Part shown: piece by piece, positions 7,012-14,669 of the stretch
How the letters are laid out: the number at the start of each line of letters is the position of its first letter
Numbering within the stretch: the stretch's first letter is position 1
Source: Gammaproteobacteria bacterium
GTDB taxonomy: Bacteria > Pseudomonadota > Gammaproteobacteria > HK1
Assembly (NCBI GenBank): GCA_022822245.1
Contig: JAJECB010000315.1
Coordinates: forward strand, 1 to 27,759
Direction of reading: 5' to 3'
Length of the DNA: 27,759 bases
Notes under the pieces: generated by a model
Told to the model about the DNA's origin: nothing
The model's input: the letters and a program-made list of their open reading frames with translations, nothing else
The model's database searches: none
Translations under genes and position numbers: made by a program

Positions 7012-7627
7012 CCGGGCCGGGGAGCTGCCACGGTGTGCCGTCGCGGCGCACCGTCACCCCGGGCGGGCGCACCCGCACGTCCACCACGCGCTCTCCGGAG
7101 GGCAGCGCATCGCCCGGGCGTACGAACCACACGCGCTCGCCGTCGCTCACCCCGGCGATCCACTCCCCGGCGCTGCCGTAGACGCTCGTCCAGCGAAGCG
7201 GCGGCGCCGCGGCCTGCACGACTTCGACCACCATCGACTCGGCCGGCGGCACTTCTTCCGCCTCTGGCTCTTCCTCCACGACAGCCGCCCCCGGCTCCGC
7301 CTTCTTCGCCGGCGCGCTCTCCATGTCCCGAGCTAACGGCACCACCGCGCCCGTCCCGCTTCCCGTTGGAAGCGCTTGGCCGCGCAGCTCCGCGAGCCGC
7401 GCCTCGCCTTCGACAATCTGGTTGATCAGCCCCTGGCGCACGTTGCAAAGCCGCAGGACCTCGCGCTCGATCGCCGCGATGTCGGCCACCTCCGCGTACT
7501 CGGCCGAGGCCTCGAACATCCGGGTCAGCGCATCCCGCGGGCACGCGCCCCATCCACCGTCCTGGGCCGTGGCGCTGCACGACAACGCGCAGAACACTGC
7601 CCACACACCGCGTCTCACGCTCAGCAT
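7004..7627 (-). CDS. pilP: PilP-like type IVb pilus biogenesis protein
   Basis: 207 residues. A signal peptide (MLSVRRGVWAVFCALSCSATAQ) is followed by a short helical region (EVADIAAIEREVLRLCNVRQGL), a Glu/Pro/Ala-rich linker, and a C-terminal beta domain with GEWIAGVSDGERVWFVRPGD and GERVVDVRV...GVTVRRDG, the compact repeat typical of thin-pilus PilP. It is periplasmic and probably links the inner-membrane PilO/R complex with the secretin. The stop overlaps the pilQ start. The RBS in front of ATG 7627 is poor, and the plus-strand small gene at 7692 lies directly upstream. Confidence 0.8.
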   Translation of the reverse strand: MLSVRRGVWAVFCALSCSATAQDGGWGACPRDALTRMFEASAEYAEVADIAAIEREVLRLCNVRQGLINQIVEGEARLAELRGQALPTGSGTGAVVPLARDMESAPAKKAEPGAAVVEEEPEAEEVPPAESMVVEVVQAAAPPLRWTSVYGSAGEWIAGVSDGERVWFVRPGDALPSGERVVDVRVRPPGVTVRRDGTPWQLPGPDA

Positions 7628-7691
7628 GCGCTGAGCCCATCACGACGGTGTGGATCTGCCAACATCGTCTCTCGGGGACTATGATCGGCAC

Positions 7692-7976
7692 ATGACCGAG
7701 GCCATCGCGTTCGACACCCACCGCTTCGTCAAGCGTCTGACGGAGAGCGGCTTCACCGAGCGGCAGGCCGAGACGCTCGCCGAGGAGCACGTCGCCCTGC
7801 TCAACGCCAACCTCGCGACCAAGGCCGACATCGCGGAGATCAAGGCCGATATCGACGCCCTGCGGCAAAGCACTACGGCCGCCATCGCGACGGCCAAGAC
7901 GAGTCTGCTGAAGTGGCTGTTCGGCGCGATGATCGTCCAGGGCGGGCTGATCGTTGCCCTGGTGAAGCTGCTGTAG
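7692..7976 (+). CDS. DUF1640/CCDC90-like small coiled-coil membrane protein (D)
   Basis: 94 residues. FDTHRFVKRLTESGFTERQAETLAEEH is the hallmark N-terminus of the DUF1640 (MCU-regulator-like) family; then a heptad coiled coil (NLATKADIAEIKADIDALR) and a C-terminal membrane helix at about 73-94 (LLKWLFGAMIVQGGLIVALVKLL). Bacterial members are widespread and of unknown function. ATG 7692 is chosen for the conserved MTEAIAFDTHRF start; TATGAT at 7680-7685 could be a -10 box but lies close to the start. It is unrelated in detail to genes A-C but has the same size and design and the same setting: plus strand, at a junction of the minus-strand pil operon (between the DsbA-like gene and pilP). Confidence 0.8.
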   Translation: MTEAIAFDTHRFVKRLTESGFTERQAETLAEEHVALLNANLATKADIAEIKADIDALRQSTTAAIATAKTSLLKWLFGAMIVQGGLIVALVKLL

Positions 7977-8001
7977 CGCAGCGCGAGCGCCGCCCCCTCG
8001 C

Positions 8002-9447
8002 TCATCTCTCGCTCCCCGCCGAGCGTGCCGCCTCTTCGGTCTTGCGCTCCGCGTAGCCCTCCTCGAATCTCCAGGGCGTCAGCGATTCCGGCGGGATCTC
8101 CCAGCCCACCTGCTTCGCGACATCGCGCCAGGGCCACGACTGGATCCCGCCCTCCCCGAAGGACACCTTGATCTCTCCCGCCTCGAGCCACCAGGACCCG
8201 AAGATCGACCCGTTGTCGTTTCGGCCCTCGACGCGCCCCTCGCCGTCCTTGCACCGGTCGAAGGCCAGTCCCACGTCTCGGCCCTTGAAGCGCAGCTCCA
8301 CCCAGTGGGTGTCCGGAGCGCAGAGCCGCTCCATCAGCAGGAAGGCACCGTACTTCTGAGCAGTGCCGTCGGGGCGCTCGAACGATTGGTACTGGCGCGC
8401 GAGACGCCACATGTCCAGGTAGTGCACCGAACCAGTCACCATCTTCCAGTACGACCTCTCCCCTTCTCCGTGAAGCTGATAGGCCCCGTACACCTTCCCT
8501 GTGTCGTCCATGACCCACACATCCGAACGGGCGGGCGAGAACACGCCGAACCGATTTGCCACATGACCGGCGTACACCGGCTTCAGCACTTCTCCGGCTC
8601 GGGGCATCATCCATTGCGCGTATTCCTCGTTGGTCGTCGGTCCGGCCTCGGCGCCGCCGCGTTCCAGCTCCTCGCGAATCAGGCGATTCGCCAGGCGATA
8701 CGCGGCACGGGGATCGCCCATACGCGACGCACTCACCGCGTACTTGCCGTTGACAAGAAGTTCCGGAAAGAGCCAGGGGACATCGCCCTTTAGTCCCGCC
8801 GACCACAGAGCATTCTTTTGTCTGAATACCAGAGTACGGGTCGCTTGCGTTTTGGACCGCATCAATTCATGTCTACGCAGCCGTTCGAACACGGCAGCAT
8901 CCACTCCGGTCGAGCTGACAACTTCCGCGACTGCTCTGCGGACCGAGGTGTCTCCACGCTTACCGCTTGCCAATAGCGCTGCGTGAGCTGTGTCTTCCAC
9001 TCCGAGCAGCTCGGCCGCGTAGTAGACGCGCTGCTGATCAATCAGCAGTTGTGGGCGGATGCGCTTTCCCATCTGTCCCGCCTTGAGATCAAACGGAACC
9101 CGGCGCACCACGACGCCATCGGGCAAGCTCTCCAGCCATGCGTTGGTCAGAACCTGCGACCGTTGCCACACGTCTTGTGGATAACGCACAAACTCGATGA
9201 CCTCGACCCTTCCTGGTGACGCGGTGTAGAGAGCAGGGTCGAGCGGGGCTCTCAGCTGCCCAGGTTCGCTTTCCTGGCCCCAAACGATTTCGTGCGGTGA
9301 AATCGTGTCGTAGAGCCGCAGACTCCGATTGACGCTTGCCCAACCGGAACCGGCTTGCACCAGCGTGCTCACTGCGAGCAGCGCTACTCCGATCATTGCC
9401 TTTGCTATGGACTTCTCCATTTGAAGAACTTCTGTTGCTTTCTCCAT
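8002..9447 (-). CDS. DsbA-fold periplasmic protein lacking CxxC, with an extra C-terminal domain
   Basis: 481 residues with a signal peptide (about residues 10-33, GVALLAVSTLVQA). Residues 80-250 follow DsbA: VEVIEFVRYPQDVWQ where DsbA has VLEFFS.-CPHC, then VVVRRVPFD, a helical insert (YYAAELLGVEDTAHAALL, TGVDAAVFERL) and FPELLVNGKYAV at 227-238, matching the cis-Pro loop and V-DGKY strand. The CxxC is missing: the site reads YPQDVW, and the only Cys are far downstream (LCAPD, DRCKD). So it is unlikely to be an oxidase; a chaperone or scaffold role is possible. The last ~230 residues are of a type I do not recognise. ATG 9447 has GGAG upstream and lies 18 nt after the 436-aa gene's stop, so the two form one unit. 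Confidence 0.72.
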   Translation of the reverse strand: MEKATEVLQMEKSIAKAMIGVALLAVSTLVQAGSGWASVNRSLRLYDTISPHEIVWGQESEPGQLRAPLDPALYTASPGRVEVIEFVRYPQDVWQRSQVLTNAWLESLPDGVVVRRVPFDLKAGQMGKRIRPQLLIDQQRVYYAAELLGVEDTAHAALLASGKRGDTSVRRAVAEVVSSTGVDAAVFERLRRHELMRSKTQATRTLVFRQKNALWSAGLKGDVPWLFPELLVNGKYAVSASRMGDPRAAYRLANRLIREELERGGAEAGPTTNEEYAQWMMPRAGEVLKPVYAGHVANRFGVFSPARSDVWVMDDTGKVYGAYQLHGEGERSYWKMVTGSVHYLDMWRLARQYQSFERPDGTAQKYGAFLLMERLCAPDTHWVELRFKGRDVGLAFDRCKDGEGRVEGRNDNGSIFGSWWLEAGEIKVSFGEGGIQSWPWRDVAKQVGWEIPPESLTPWRFEEGYAERKTEEAARSAGSER

Positions 9448-9465
9448 TGCGTGCTCCAGGAATCT

Positions 9466-10776
9466 CTACTTGTCCGCAGGACCACCGTAATTTCCGTCTC
9501 CACCGCCGAAGTTGTTTCCACCAGTACGTCCACCCGCATTGCTGTCCCCCGGCTCCGGATCCCCGTCTACGAACCCGTCCGCCATGTCGCCGTCGCCGTC
9601 GTTTCCGCGCTGGTCGTTCTGGGTGTCGACGATTGCGGTGCACGTGTTGGACACCTCGTTCCAGTTCGTGTACTCGACGCTCACCAGCGGCGCCTGGCCC
9701 CAGGGGTAGGTCGTGGTGGCCGTTGTCTCGGTGCGCCGCTGCTCGATCGCGCCCTCATGGTCCACAGGGCAGTCGAGCGTGCGGCTCTGCTGCACGTCGG
9801 CCACGGTCGAGGCCGGCACCGGCACCGGGCCGGGGGGGACCCAGCAGGTGGTGGCGACGAACTCCGCGCCTCCGAAGGCTCTTCCGGCAGCGGTGACCTC
9901 GATCGGTATGCGCCACGTCTCGATGCCGTTCAGCGTGGCGTTGAAGGGCTCGCCCTGGAACCAGGAGCACGGCCGGGTAAACACGTCGAAGGCGACGTAG
10001 TCGTCCCGGCACCAGGAGCCGGGCGAGACCTCCCAGGGACCGAAAGCCTGCGGCCCGGCGGCCACACCGTGGGCGTTGAACTCCTGGGTGACGGTGCGCC
10101 GTTCGCGCTGCGCGCCGTGCTGGCCGGCCGGGCAGGCCCGCTCGCGGGTCTCGAAGGTCACGCGCTCGCGGAGATCGAGCCAGGGGTCGATTACCTCGCC
10201 CGCGAGCGCAGCGCGGCCCGAGGGCAGGACGCCGGTGTAGGCGCTGAGCGCGCAGGCCGGCAGCGGCCACAGCGTGCCCTGGGCATCACGCACCGAGGCC
10301 GCCTCGAGCCACCCGAGCATCGGAGCCCTCACCCCGGTCTCGCGCTCGGGCAGGAAGCTGTGCCGCGCCTGCTGGATCGCGCGGTGGTCTCGGCCCGTGC
10401 CCTTGAGCGCAGCCGGTTCGACGTAGACCACCAGGAAGTTGTCGCAGTAGCGCGCCCGGAGTCCGGCCTGCGTCCAGGTGGCCTCCCAACCGGTGGCGGC
10501 CGGTGGGACCGCGGCTCCGGTCCAGGACGTGGCCGCCGTGCTGCGGTGGCGAATGTGCCCGTGCAGCCGTCCGAAGGCGCGCTCGATCATGCCCGCGTAG
10601 CGCAGCGCGTGGGACTGGACGTGGTCGTCGAGCACCTGGGCCATGCTCTCCCGGGCGAGGAGCCCCAGGATCACGAGCGCGGCCAGCAGCGCCGCGGGCC
10701 AGACGCTTCCGGAGCGCGCTATCCGCGCGAAGCGGAACCGGGTTCCGCTGTCTGGCGAAGACCTGGCCGCGTACAC
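9466..10776 (-). CDS. Exported/membrane-anchored protein with two CP...C modules, unknown function
   Basis: 436 residues from GTG 10776, which has AGGAAAG at a good distance; the frame continues upstream to 10905. One hydrophobic segment at about 26-40 (VWPAALLAALVILGLL) would anchor it, leaving a large periplasmic part. Two related modules are visible: one begins CPAGQHGAQRERRTVT and ends FGPWEVSPGSWC, the other begins CPVDHEGAIEQRRTET and ends YTNWNEVSNTC. Each runs from Cys-Pro to a Trp-rich Cys about 40 residues later. The C-terminal ~50 residues are Asp/Asn/Gly-rich (GNDGDGDMADG) and may bind calcium or be disordered. It is coupled to the DsbA-like gene and lies between pilO and pilP, where R64 has no gene. 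No name recognised; a pilus-associated surface role is a guess. Confidence 0.6.
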   Translation of the reverse strand: MYAARSSPDSGTRFRFARIARSGSVWPAALLAALVILGLLARESMAQVLDDHVQSHALRYAGMIERAFGRLHGHIRHRSTAATSWTGAAVPPAATGWEATWTQAGLRARYCDNFLVVYVEPAALKGTGRDHRAIQQARHSFLPERETGVRAPMLGWLEAASVRDAQGTLWPLPACALSAYTGVLPSGRAALAGEVIDPWLDLRERVTFETRERACPAGQHGAQRERRTVTQEFNAHGVAAGPQAFGPWEVSPGSWCRDDYVAFDVFTRPCSWFQGEPFNATLNGIETWRIPIEVTAAGRAFGGAEFVATTCWVPPGPVPVPASTVADVQQSRTLDCPVDHEGAIEQRRTETTATTTYPWGQAPLVSVEYTNWNEVSNTCTAIVDTQNDQRGNDGDGDMADGFVDGDPEPGDSNAGGRTGGNNFGGGDGNYGGPADK

Positions 10777-10915
10777 TGCTCTTTCCTGGCACTGTCGCCG
10801 TGTCCCCATGGCCACACCCCCTCCGCTCACCCCTATCGAGCAGCTCTCCGACGGGCTGCAACGCTGCATCAACGAGGCCGCCGAGAAGGCGGTACAGGGC
10901 CTCACTCCCCGTCTG

Positions 10916-10967
10916 TGTCACTGCCGGAGTAAAACTCCCCAAAAGTGCCGAAGTAAATTTCCCCACC
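10916..10967 (+). repeat. IS21 left terminal inverted repeat
   Basis: Outer unit at 10922-10940 (TGCCGGAGTAAAACTCCCC) and inner unit at 10946-10967 (TGCCGAAGTAAATTTCCCC plus ACC). It pairs over 52 bp with 13220-13271. The repeated units are the likely IstA-binding sites. Confidence 0.9.
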
Positions 10968-10975
10968 CTGCTCTG

Positions 10976-11009
10976 GCCCGACCCAGGCCTCTAGAGGCCT
11001 GGGTCGGGC
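10976..11009. terminator. Perfect 34-bp palindrome inside the IS21 left end
   Basis: GCCCGACCCAGGCCTCT followed directly by its reverse complement, with no spacer. It lies between the terminal repeat and istA. As RNA it would form a very stable hairpin, and there is no T-run, so a barrier to transcription entering istA from outside or a protein-binding site is more likely than a classic terminator. Confidence 0.6.
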
Positions 11010-11064
11010 GCCAAACCGCCCGAAGACTCCCTGCTGGGTCGTGTATTCACCAGGGAGAGCAGGG

Positions 11065-12345
11065 GTGCTCAGGATTGAGGAGCTATTCGTGATTCATCAG
11101 CTCAGAGAGCAAGGGGAATCGATCACCGCGATCGCCCGGCGTAGCGGTCTGGACCGCAAGACGGTGCGCAAGTATCTGCAGCGTGGGCTGGAAGGCCCGA
11201 GGTACGGACCGCGCGCGCCGCGGCCTCGGGTGATCGACCCGTATCGGGAGTATCTGCGCGAGCGCTTGTCGCGGTATCCGAAGCTCACCGCGATGCGCCT
11301 GCTTCGCGAGATCCGCGAGTTGGGCTACCGCGGCGGTCGCACCGCGGTGACGGACTACGTGGCGGCGATGCGCCCGCGGGTGGCGGTGGGCTTCGAGCAC
11401 CGGTTCGAGACGCCGGCAGGCCACCAGGCGCAGGTGGACTTCGCGCAGTTCAAGGTGGTGTTCACCGGGGAGCCGCAACGGGTCCAGGCGGTGTGGCTGT
11501 TCTCCATGGTGCTCGGCTACAGCCGCTATGTGTACGCGCGCTTCGTGCGCCGCCAGGACCTTCACAGCGTGGTGCGTTGTCACCTCGAGGCGTTCGCCGA
11601 ACTCGGCGGGGTGCCGCGCGAGGTGCTCTACGACCGGATGAAGACCGCGGTGCTCGGCGAGGACGAGGAGGGCCAGGTGCGCTACCACCCGACGCTGCTC
11701 GACATGGCCGGGCACTTCGGGTTCCGGCCCCGGGCGTGTGCACCGTACCGGGCGAAGACCAAGGGCAAGGTGGAGCGGGTGTTCCGCTACGTACGCGAGG
11801 ACTTCTTCCTCGGCACGCAGTTCGCCGACCTCGCCGAGCTCAACGCCCAGCTCGGGCGCTGGCGCACCACGGTGGCCAACCGGCGCGTGCATGGCACCAC
11901 GGGGCGGCGTGTCGATGAGGCCTTCGCCGAGGAACAGCCCAGGCTCGGCGCGTTGCCCGTCCATCCCTACACCGCGGTGCTGCGCCTGGAGCGGCGCCTG
12001 TCGCGCGACGGCATGGTCAGCGTGGACGGCAACGCCTACTCGGTGCCCGATACCCTGGCTCGGCGCACCGTGGAGGTCCATCGCCTCGCCGCGCACCTGC
12101 ACATCTACGACGCCGGCGAGCTCGTCGCCGTGCATCCGGTGCTCGAAGGCCACGGGCAACGCCGGGTCGTTGCCGAGCACCGCCGCTGGCCCCCTCCGGG
12201 CACCTCCCCACCGAGCCGGCACAAACTCCCCGCGCTCGCCCCCCTGGGGCTGCCCGGGGAGCGCGTGGCCCAACGCCCCCTGGCCGTCTACGACGCCCTG
12301 GGCAAGGCGCTCGCCCACACGCCCGTGCCCGGAGCGCCGCGATGA
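11065..12345 (+). CDS. istA: IS21-family transposase IstA
   Basis: About 426 residues from GTG 11065, with GGGAG upstream; the frame extends to GTG 11041. An N-terminal helix-turn-helix (ITAIARRSGLDRKTVRKYL) is followed by the DDE integrase core: first Asp in QAQVDFAQFKV, second in EVLYDRMKTAV, Glu in KGKVERVFRYVRED. The C-terminal beta domain has DGMVSVDGNAYSVP, standard for IstA. It catalyses cut-and-paste strand transfer with IstB as helper. The ATGA overlap with istB (12342-12345) shows translational coupling. It appears intact. Confidence 0.95.
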   Translation: MLRIEELFVIHQLREQGESITAIARRSGLDRKTVRKYLQRGLEGPRYGPRAPRPRVIDPYREYLRERLSRYPKLTAMRLLREIRELGYRGGRTAVTDYVAAMRPRVAVGFEHRFETPAGHQAQVDFAQFKVVFTGEPQRVQAVWLFSMVLGYSRYVYARFVRRQDLHSVVRCHLEAFAELGGVPREVLYDRMKTAVLGEDEEGQVRYHPTLLDMAGHFGFRPRACAPYRAKTKGKVERVFRYVREDFFLGTQFADLAELNAQLGRWRTTVANRRVHGTTGRRVDEAFAEEQPRLGALPVHPYTAVLRLERRLSRDGMVSVDGNAYSVPDTLARRTVEVHRLAAHLHIYDAGELVAVHPVLEGHGQRRVVAEHRRWPPPGTSPPSRHKLPALAPLGLPGERVAQRPLAVYDALGKALAHTPVPGAPR

Positions 12346-13199
12346 GCCCCCCGGCCGTGGGCGCTTCGAGCGAGCTCGACACCATCGAAGCGCTGCTCGT
12401 GCGCCTCAAGCTCGCCCGCGCGCTCGAGGTCCTGCGCGACCTGGTGCGACAGCTCGAAGCCGGCGAACTCTCCGCGCTGGAGCTCCTCGCCCGACTCCTC
12501 GGCGAAGAGCAGGCCGCGCGCGAAACCCGCCGACTGCGCGCCGCGTCCCTGACCGCGCGCCTCACCCAGCCCAAGACCCTGCAATCGTTCGACTTCTCCT
12601 TCCAGCCCTCGCTGGACAAAAGCCGCATCCTCGCCCTGGCCCAACTGCGCTTCATCGAACACGCCGAAGTGGTCCATCTCCTCGGCCCTCCCGGCACCGG
12701 AAAAACCCACCTCGCCACCGCGCTGGGCTTCGAGGCCGTCAAGGCCGGCAAAAGCGTCTTCTTCGCCACCTTGGCCGAAATCATTACCTCCCTGCTCAAG
12801 GCCAAGCATGACGGCAACCTCAACGCCAGGCTGCGCTACCTCTCCCGACCCGCCTGTCTCATCGTCGATGAGGTCGGCTACCTGCCCCTGGAGCCCGGCG
12901 GCGCTAACCTGTTCTTCCAGCTCGTCAACGCTCGGTACGAAAAGGGCGCCATGATCCTGACCTCCAACCGCGGCTTCCGTGACTGGGGCGAAGTCTTCGG
13001 CGACAACGTCCTCGCCTCCGCTCTGCTCGACCGCCTCCTCCATCACGCCGTGGTCATCGAGATCGAGGGCTCTTCCTACCGCCTGCGCGAACACGCTCAC
13101 CTCATGCCCGCCCCACACCATGCCAGCACCCCTACCCCGGCCAAGCGCCGAAAATCCCGACCCTCCCGAACGGAGACTCCCTCGTCACTCAACGGCTGA
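12342..13199 (+). CDS. istB: IS21-family helper ATPase IstB
   Basis: 285 residues, an AAA+ protein of the DnaC/IstB group. Walker A GPPGTGKTHLA follows the FIEHAEVVHLL strand, Walker B is CLIVDEVGYLPL, and the sensor-like LTSNRGFRDWGEVFGD is the conserved IstB signature. It starts at ATG 12342 overlapping the istA stop. It assembles on target DNA and activates IstA. The C-terminal ~25 residues are basic and Pro-rich. All motifs are intact, so the IS should be able to move. Confidence 0.95.
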   Translation: MSPPAVGASSELDTIEALLVRLKLARALEVLRDLVRQLEAGELSALELLARLLGEEQAARETRRLRAASLTARLTQPKTLQSFDFSFQPSLDKSRILALAQLRFIEHAEVVHLLGPPGTGKTHLATALGFEAVKAGKSVFFATLAEIITSLLKAKHDGNLNARLRYLSRPACLIVDEVGYLPLEPGGANLFFQLVNARYEKGAMILTSNRGFRDWGEVFGDNVLASALLDRLLHHAVVIEIEGSSYRLREHAHLMPAPHHASTPTPAKRRKSRPSRTETPSSLNG

Positions 13200-13219
13200 C
13201 CGCCGACGTCCTCCACCAA

Positions 13220-13271
13220 GGTGGGGACTTTTACTTCGGCAGATCCGGGGAAGTTTACTTCGGCATTGACA
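13220..13271 (-). repeat. IS21 right terminal inverted repeat
   Basis: Read on the minus strand it begins TGTCAATGCCGAAGTAAACT and contains a second TGCCGAAGTAAA unit before TCCCCACC, matching the left end over 52 bp. The GTCTG duplication follows directly at 13272. Confidence 0.9.
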
Positions 13272-13461
13272 GTCTGGACCGCATGGAGGCGCGCCTGGAC
13301 CGCCAGGACGCCGCCATCCGGGAGATTCGCGACCATGTTGACGGTCGTCTCGACAGCCAGGACGAGACGCTGCGCATGATGTGGAAGTAGATGACGGGCA
13401 ACGGGCGCTTGCCCCTCGACACCTGAGCCTCGCGCCGCACCCGGAACTCCGCCGTGCTCAT
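13255..13461 (-). other. Short ORF coupled to pilO, cut by the IS
   Basis: The ATG at 13461 overlaps the pilO stop as ATGA, a strong sign of a real downstream gene start. The first ~27 residues (MSTAEFRVRREAQVSRGKRP and on to VIYFH) look natural. From 13390 the frame is antisense to gene E and becomes Ser/Arg-rich, then stops inside the IS end. Without the IS the frame would run in register into the 436-aa gene. It may be the original 5' end of that gene, displaced by gene E, or a chance open frame. Confidence 0.35.
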
Positions 13462-14669
13462 CCCGCAACCCCTTCCTCGCGCAGCACCACCCGGGGCTCC
13501 ACCCGGCGGAGCTGGTACTCCCAGAGCGCATCGGTGCGCACCGCCGAGAGCAGGTCGAGCCACGCGACCGATTCGAGCCGCCGGCCCACCACGGACACCG
13601 GATACGCGGTGCGAAGCGTCGCCAGGAACCCCTTGTCGGTCTGCTGGTAGCTCACCTGCCCGAGCGTGCCCACGGAGCGGTCGAGCGCCTCGCGCCACAG
13701 GAGCGTGGACGGCTGCTCCCCCTCCCAGCGCCGGGTCGGGGCCGCAACCGCAACCGCCCCCCAGGCGGTGCCGAGCAGTACCGCACCGAGGTCCCAGCGG
13801 CTGAGGCGCGTCTCGGCGAGGCGGCGCGCCAGCGCCGCGTTGCCCGTGCCCATGCGCCAACGCGCGAACAGCGCGCCCGAGTCCAGGGAGCCCGCGACCT
13901 CGTCGATCGCGCCCGCATCCGCCCAGCACGAGACGCTCATCTCGTTCCACATCGGCGGCAGTGCGGGTGCGAGCGCCTGCTCGCCGGCACAAAGGCGCAG
14001 GAAGCGCGGCGCATCCACGCCCTCGCGGATCACCTCCTCCACCATCTGCGGTTCGTGCACGGCCTGGGGACGGAGGCTGCGTTCGTGCCACTGCCAGAGC
14101 TGGAGCGCGCCGATCCCGAGCACGCTGAGCACGAGGGTTGCGGCAAGCGCGGCCCTCATCCGCTTGCGGGCTTTCGCCCCGCCGAAGGGCGCCGCCACGA
14201 GCACGCAGCGCTCGGCCACCTCGGCGAGCTTGATCGGGCGCGCGCCCTCGACCAGCCCGGCGCTTGCGTAGACCGTGTTCCCCCCGCCGGTCTGGGTGAA
14301 CTCGGCGAGCGCCTCTTCGAGCGATTCGAAGACTCGATCCCCCTTGGGCAAGATCTCGTCGGTGTTGCCCCGTACCACCGCGAAACGCCCCTCGTCGCAG
14401 GCGAACAGCACCTGCCAGGCGCCCGATGCGCCCTCCCCGATGCTGCCCTCGATCACGTGGGCGAGCGCCGTCACGGCGCCCTCGACTTGCGGTTCCGGTC
14501 CGATCCAGAACCCGGTCTGGTGTGCACGCTGCGCATACCAGCTCGCGTGCGCCGTGCGCGCTTGCTCCCGGGTCCAGCGCGTGCGTGTCTTGCCGCCTTC
14601 GGGCATGAGCCAGGCGAGGCCTGCGGCGTAGGTCACGCCGTCGACGCGCACGAGCACCGAACTGCTCAC
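13458..14669 (-). CDS. pilO: PilO-like type IVb pilus accessory protein
   Basis: 403 residues from GTG 14669, which overlaps the pilN stop as GTGA; the longer open frame to 15782 is antisense-type noise over pilN. The N-terminal ~160 residues have the PilO2 pattern (VDGVTYAAGLAW, a Trp/Arg-rich stretch, ALFA-like domain with DEILPKGDRVFESLEEA). A basic patch (KARKRMR) precedes one membrane helix at about 172-190. The C-terminal part is periplasmic. In thin-pilus systems PilO is an inner-membrane protein bridging PilP and the platform. It directly follows pilN, as in R64. All of it appears intact. Confidence 0.82.
   Translation of the reverse strand: MSSSVLVRVDGVTYAAGLAWLMPEGGKTRTRWTREQARTAHASWYAQRAHQTGFWIGPEPQVEGAVTALAHVIEGSIGEGASGAWQVLFACDEGRFAVVRGNTDEILPKGDRVFESLEEALAEFTQTGGGNTVYASAGLVEGARPIKLAEVAERCVLVAAPFGGAKARKRMRAALAATLVLSVLGIGALQLWQWHERSLRPQAVHEPQMVEEVIREGVDAPRFLRLCAGEQALAPALPPMWNEMSVSCWADAGAIDEVAGSLDSGALFARWRMGTGNAALARRLAETRLSRWDLGAVLLGTAWGAVAVAAPTRRWEGEQPSTLLWREALDRSVGTLGQVSYQQTDKGFLATLRTAYPVSVVGRRLESVAWLDLLSAVRTDALWEYQLRRVEPRVVLREEGVAG

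Larger units (their letters stand above)
10916..13271 (+). mobile_element. Complete IS21-family insertion sequence (2356 bp)
   Basis: The ends are 52-bp imperfect inverted repeats (42 of 52 matches), beginning TGTCAC at left and TGTCAA when the right end is read inward. Each contains two copies of a TGCCGRAGTAAA-type unit, as is typical of IS21 multiple-repeat ends. The 5-bp target duplication GTCTG is intact at 10911-10915 and 13272-13276. The element carries overlapping istA and istB, both full length. Exact duplication, intact genes and exact repair of the interrupted frame indicate recent insertion. Confidence 0.95.
10808..13390 (+). pseudogene. Small coiled-coil gene E, split by IS21
   Basis: The left part, 10808-10915, encodes MATPPPLTPIEQLSDGLQ and on to TPRL (36 codons). 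The right part after the IS and its target duplication, 13277-13390, encodes DRMEARLDRQDAAIREIRDH and on to MMWK-stop (37 codons). With the IS and one GTCTG copy removed the two halves join in frame into a 73-residue, strongly helical coiled-coil protein without a membrane segment. Its ATG lies in CCATGG, which also contains an in-frame ATG of the divergent minus-strand gene. Like genes A-D it is a small plus-strand gene at a pil junction (pilO / 436-aa gene). It is inactive as found, unless IS excision restores it. Confidence 0.8.

Noticed and set aside
8002..9447. Active thiol oxidoreductase
   Set aside because: No CxxC at the DsbA active-site position; only two Cys far downstream.
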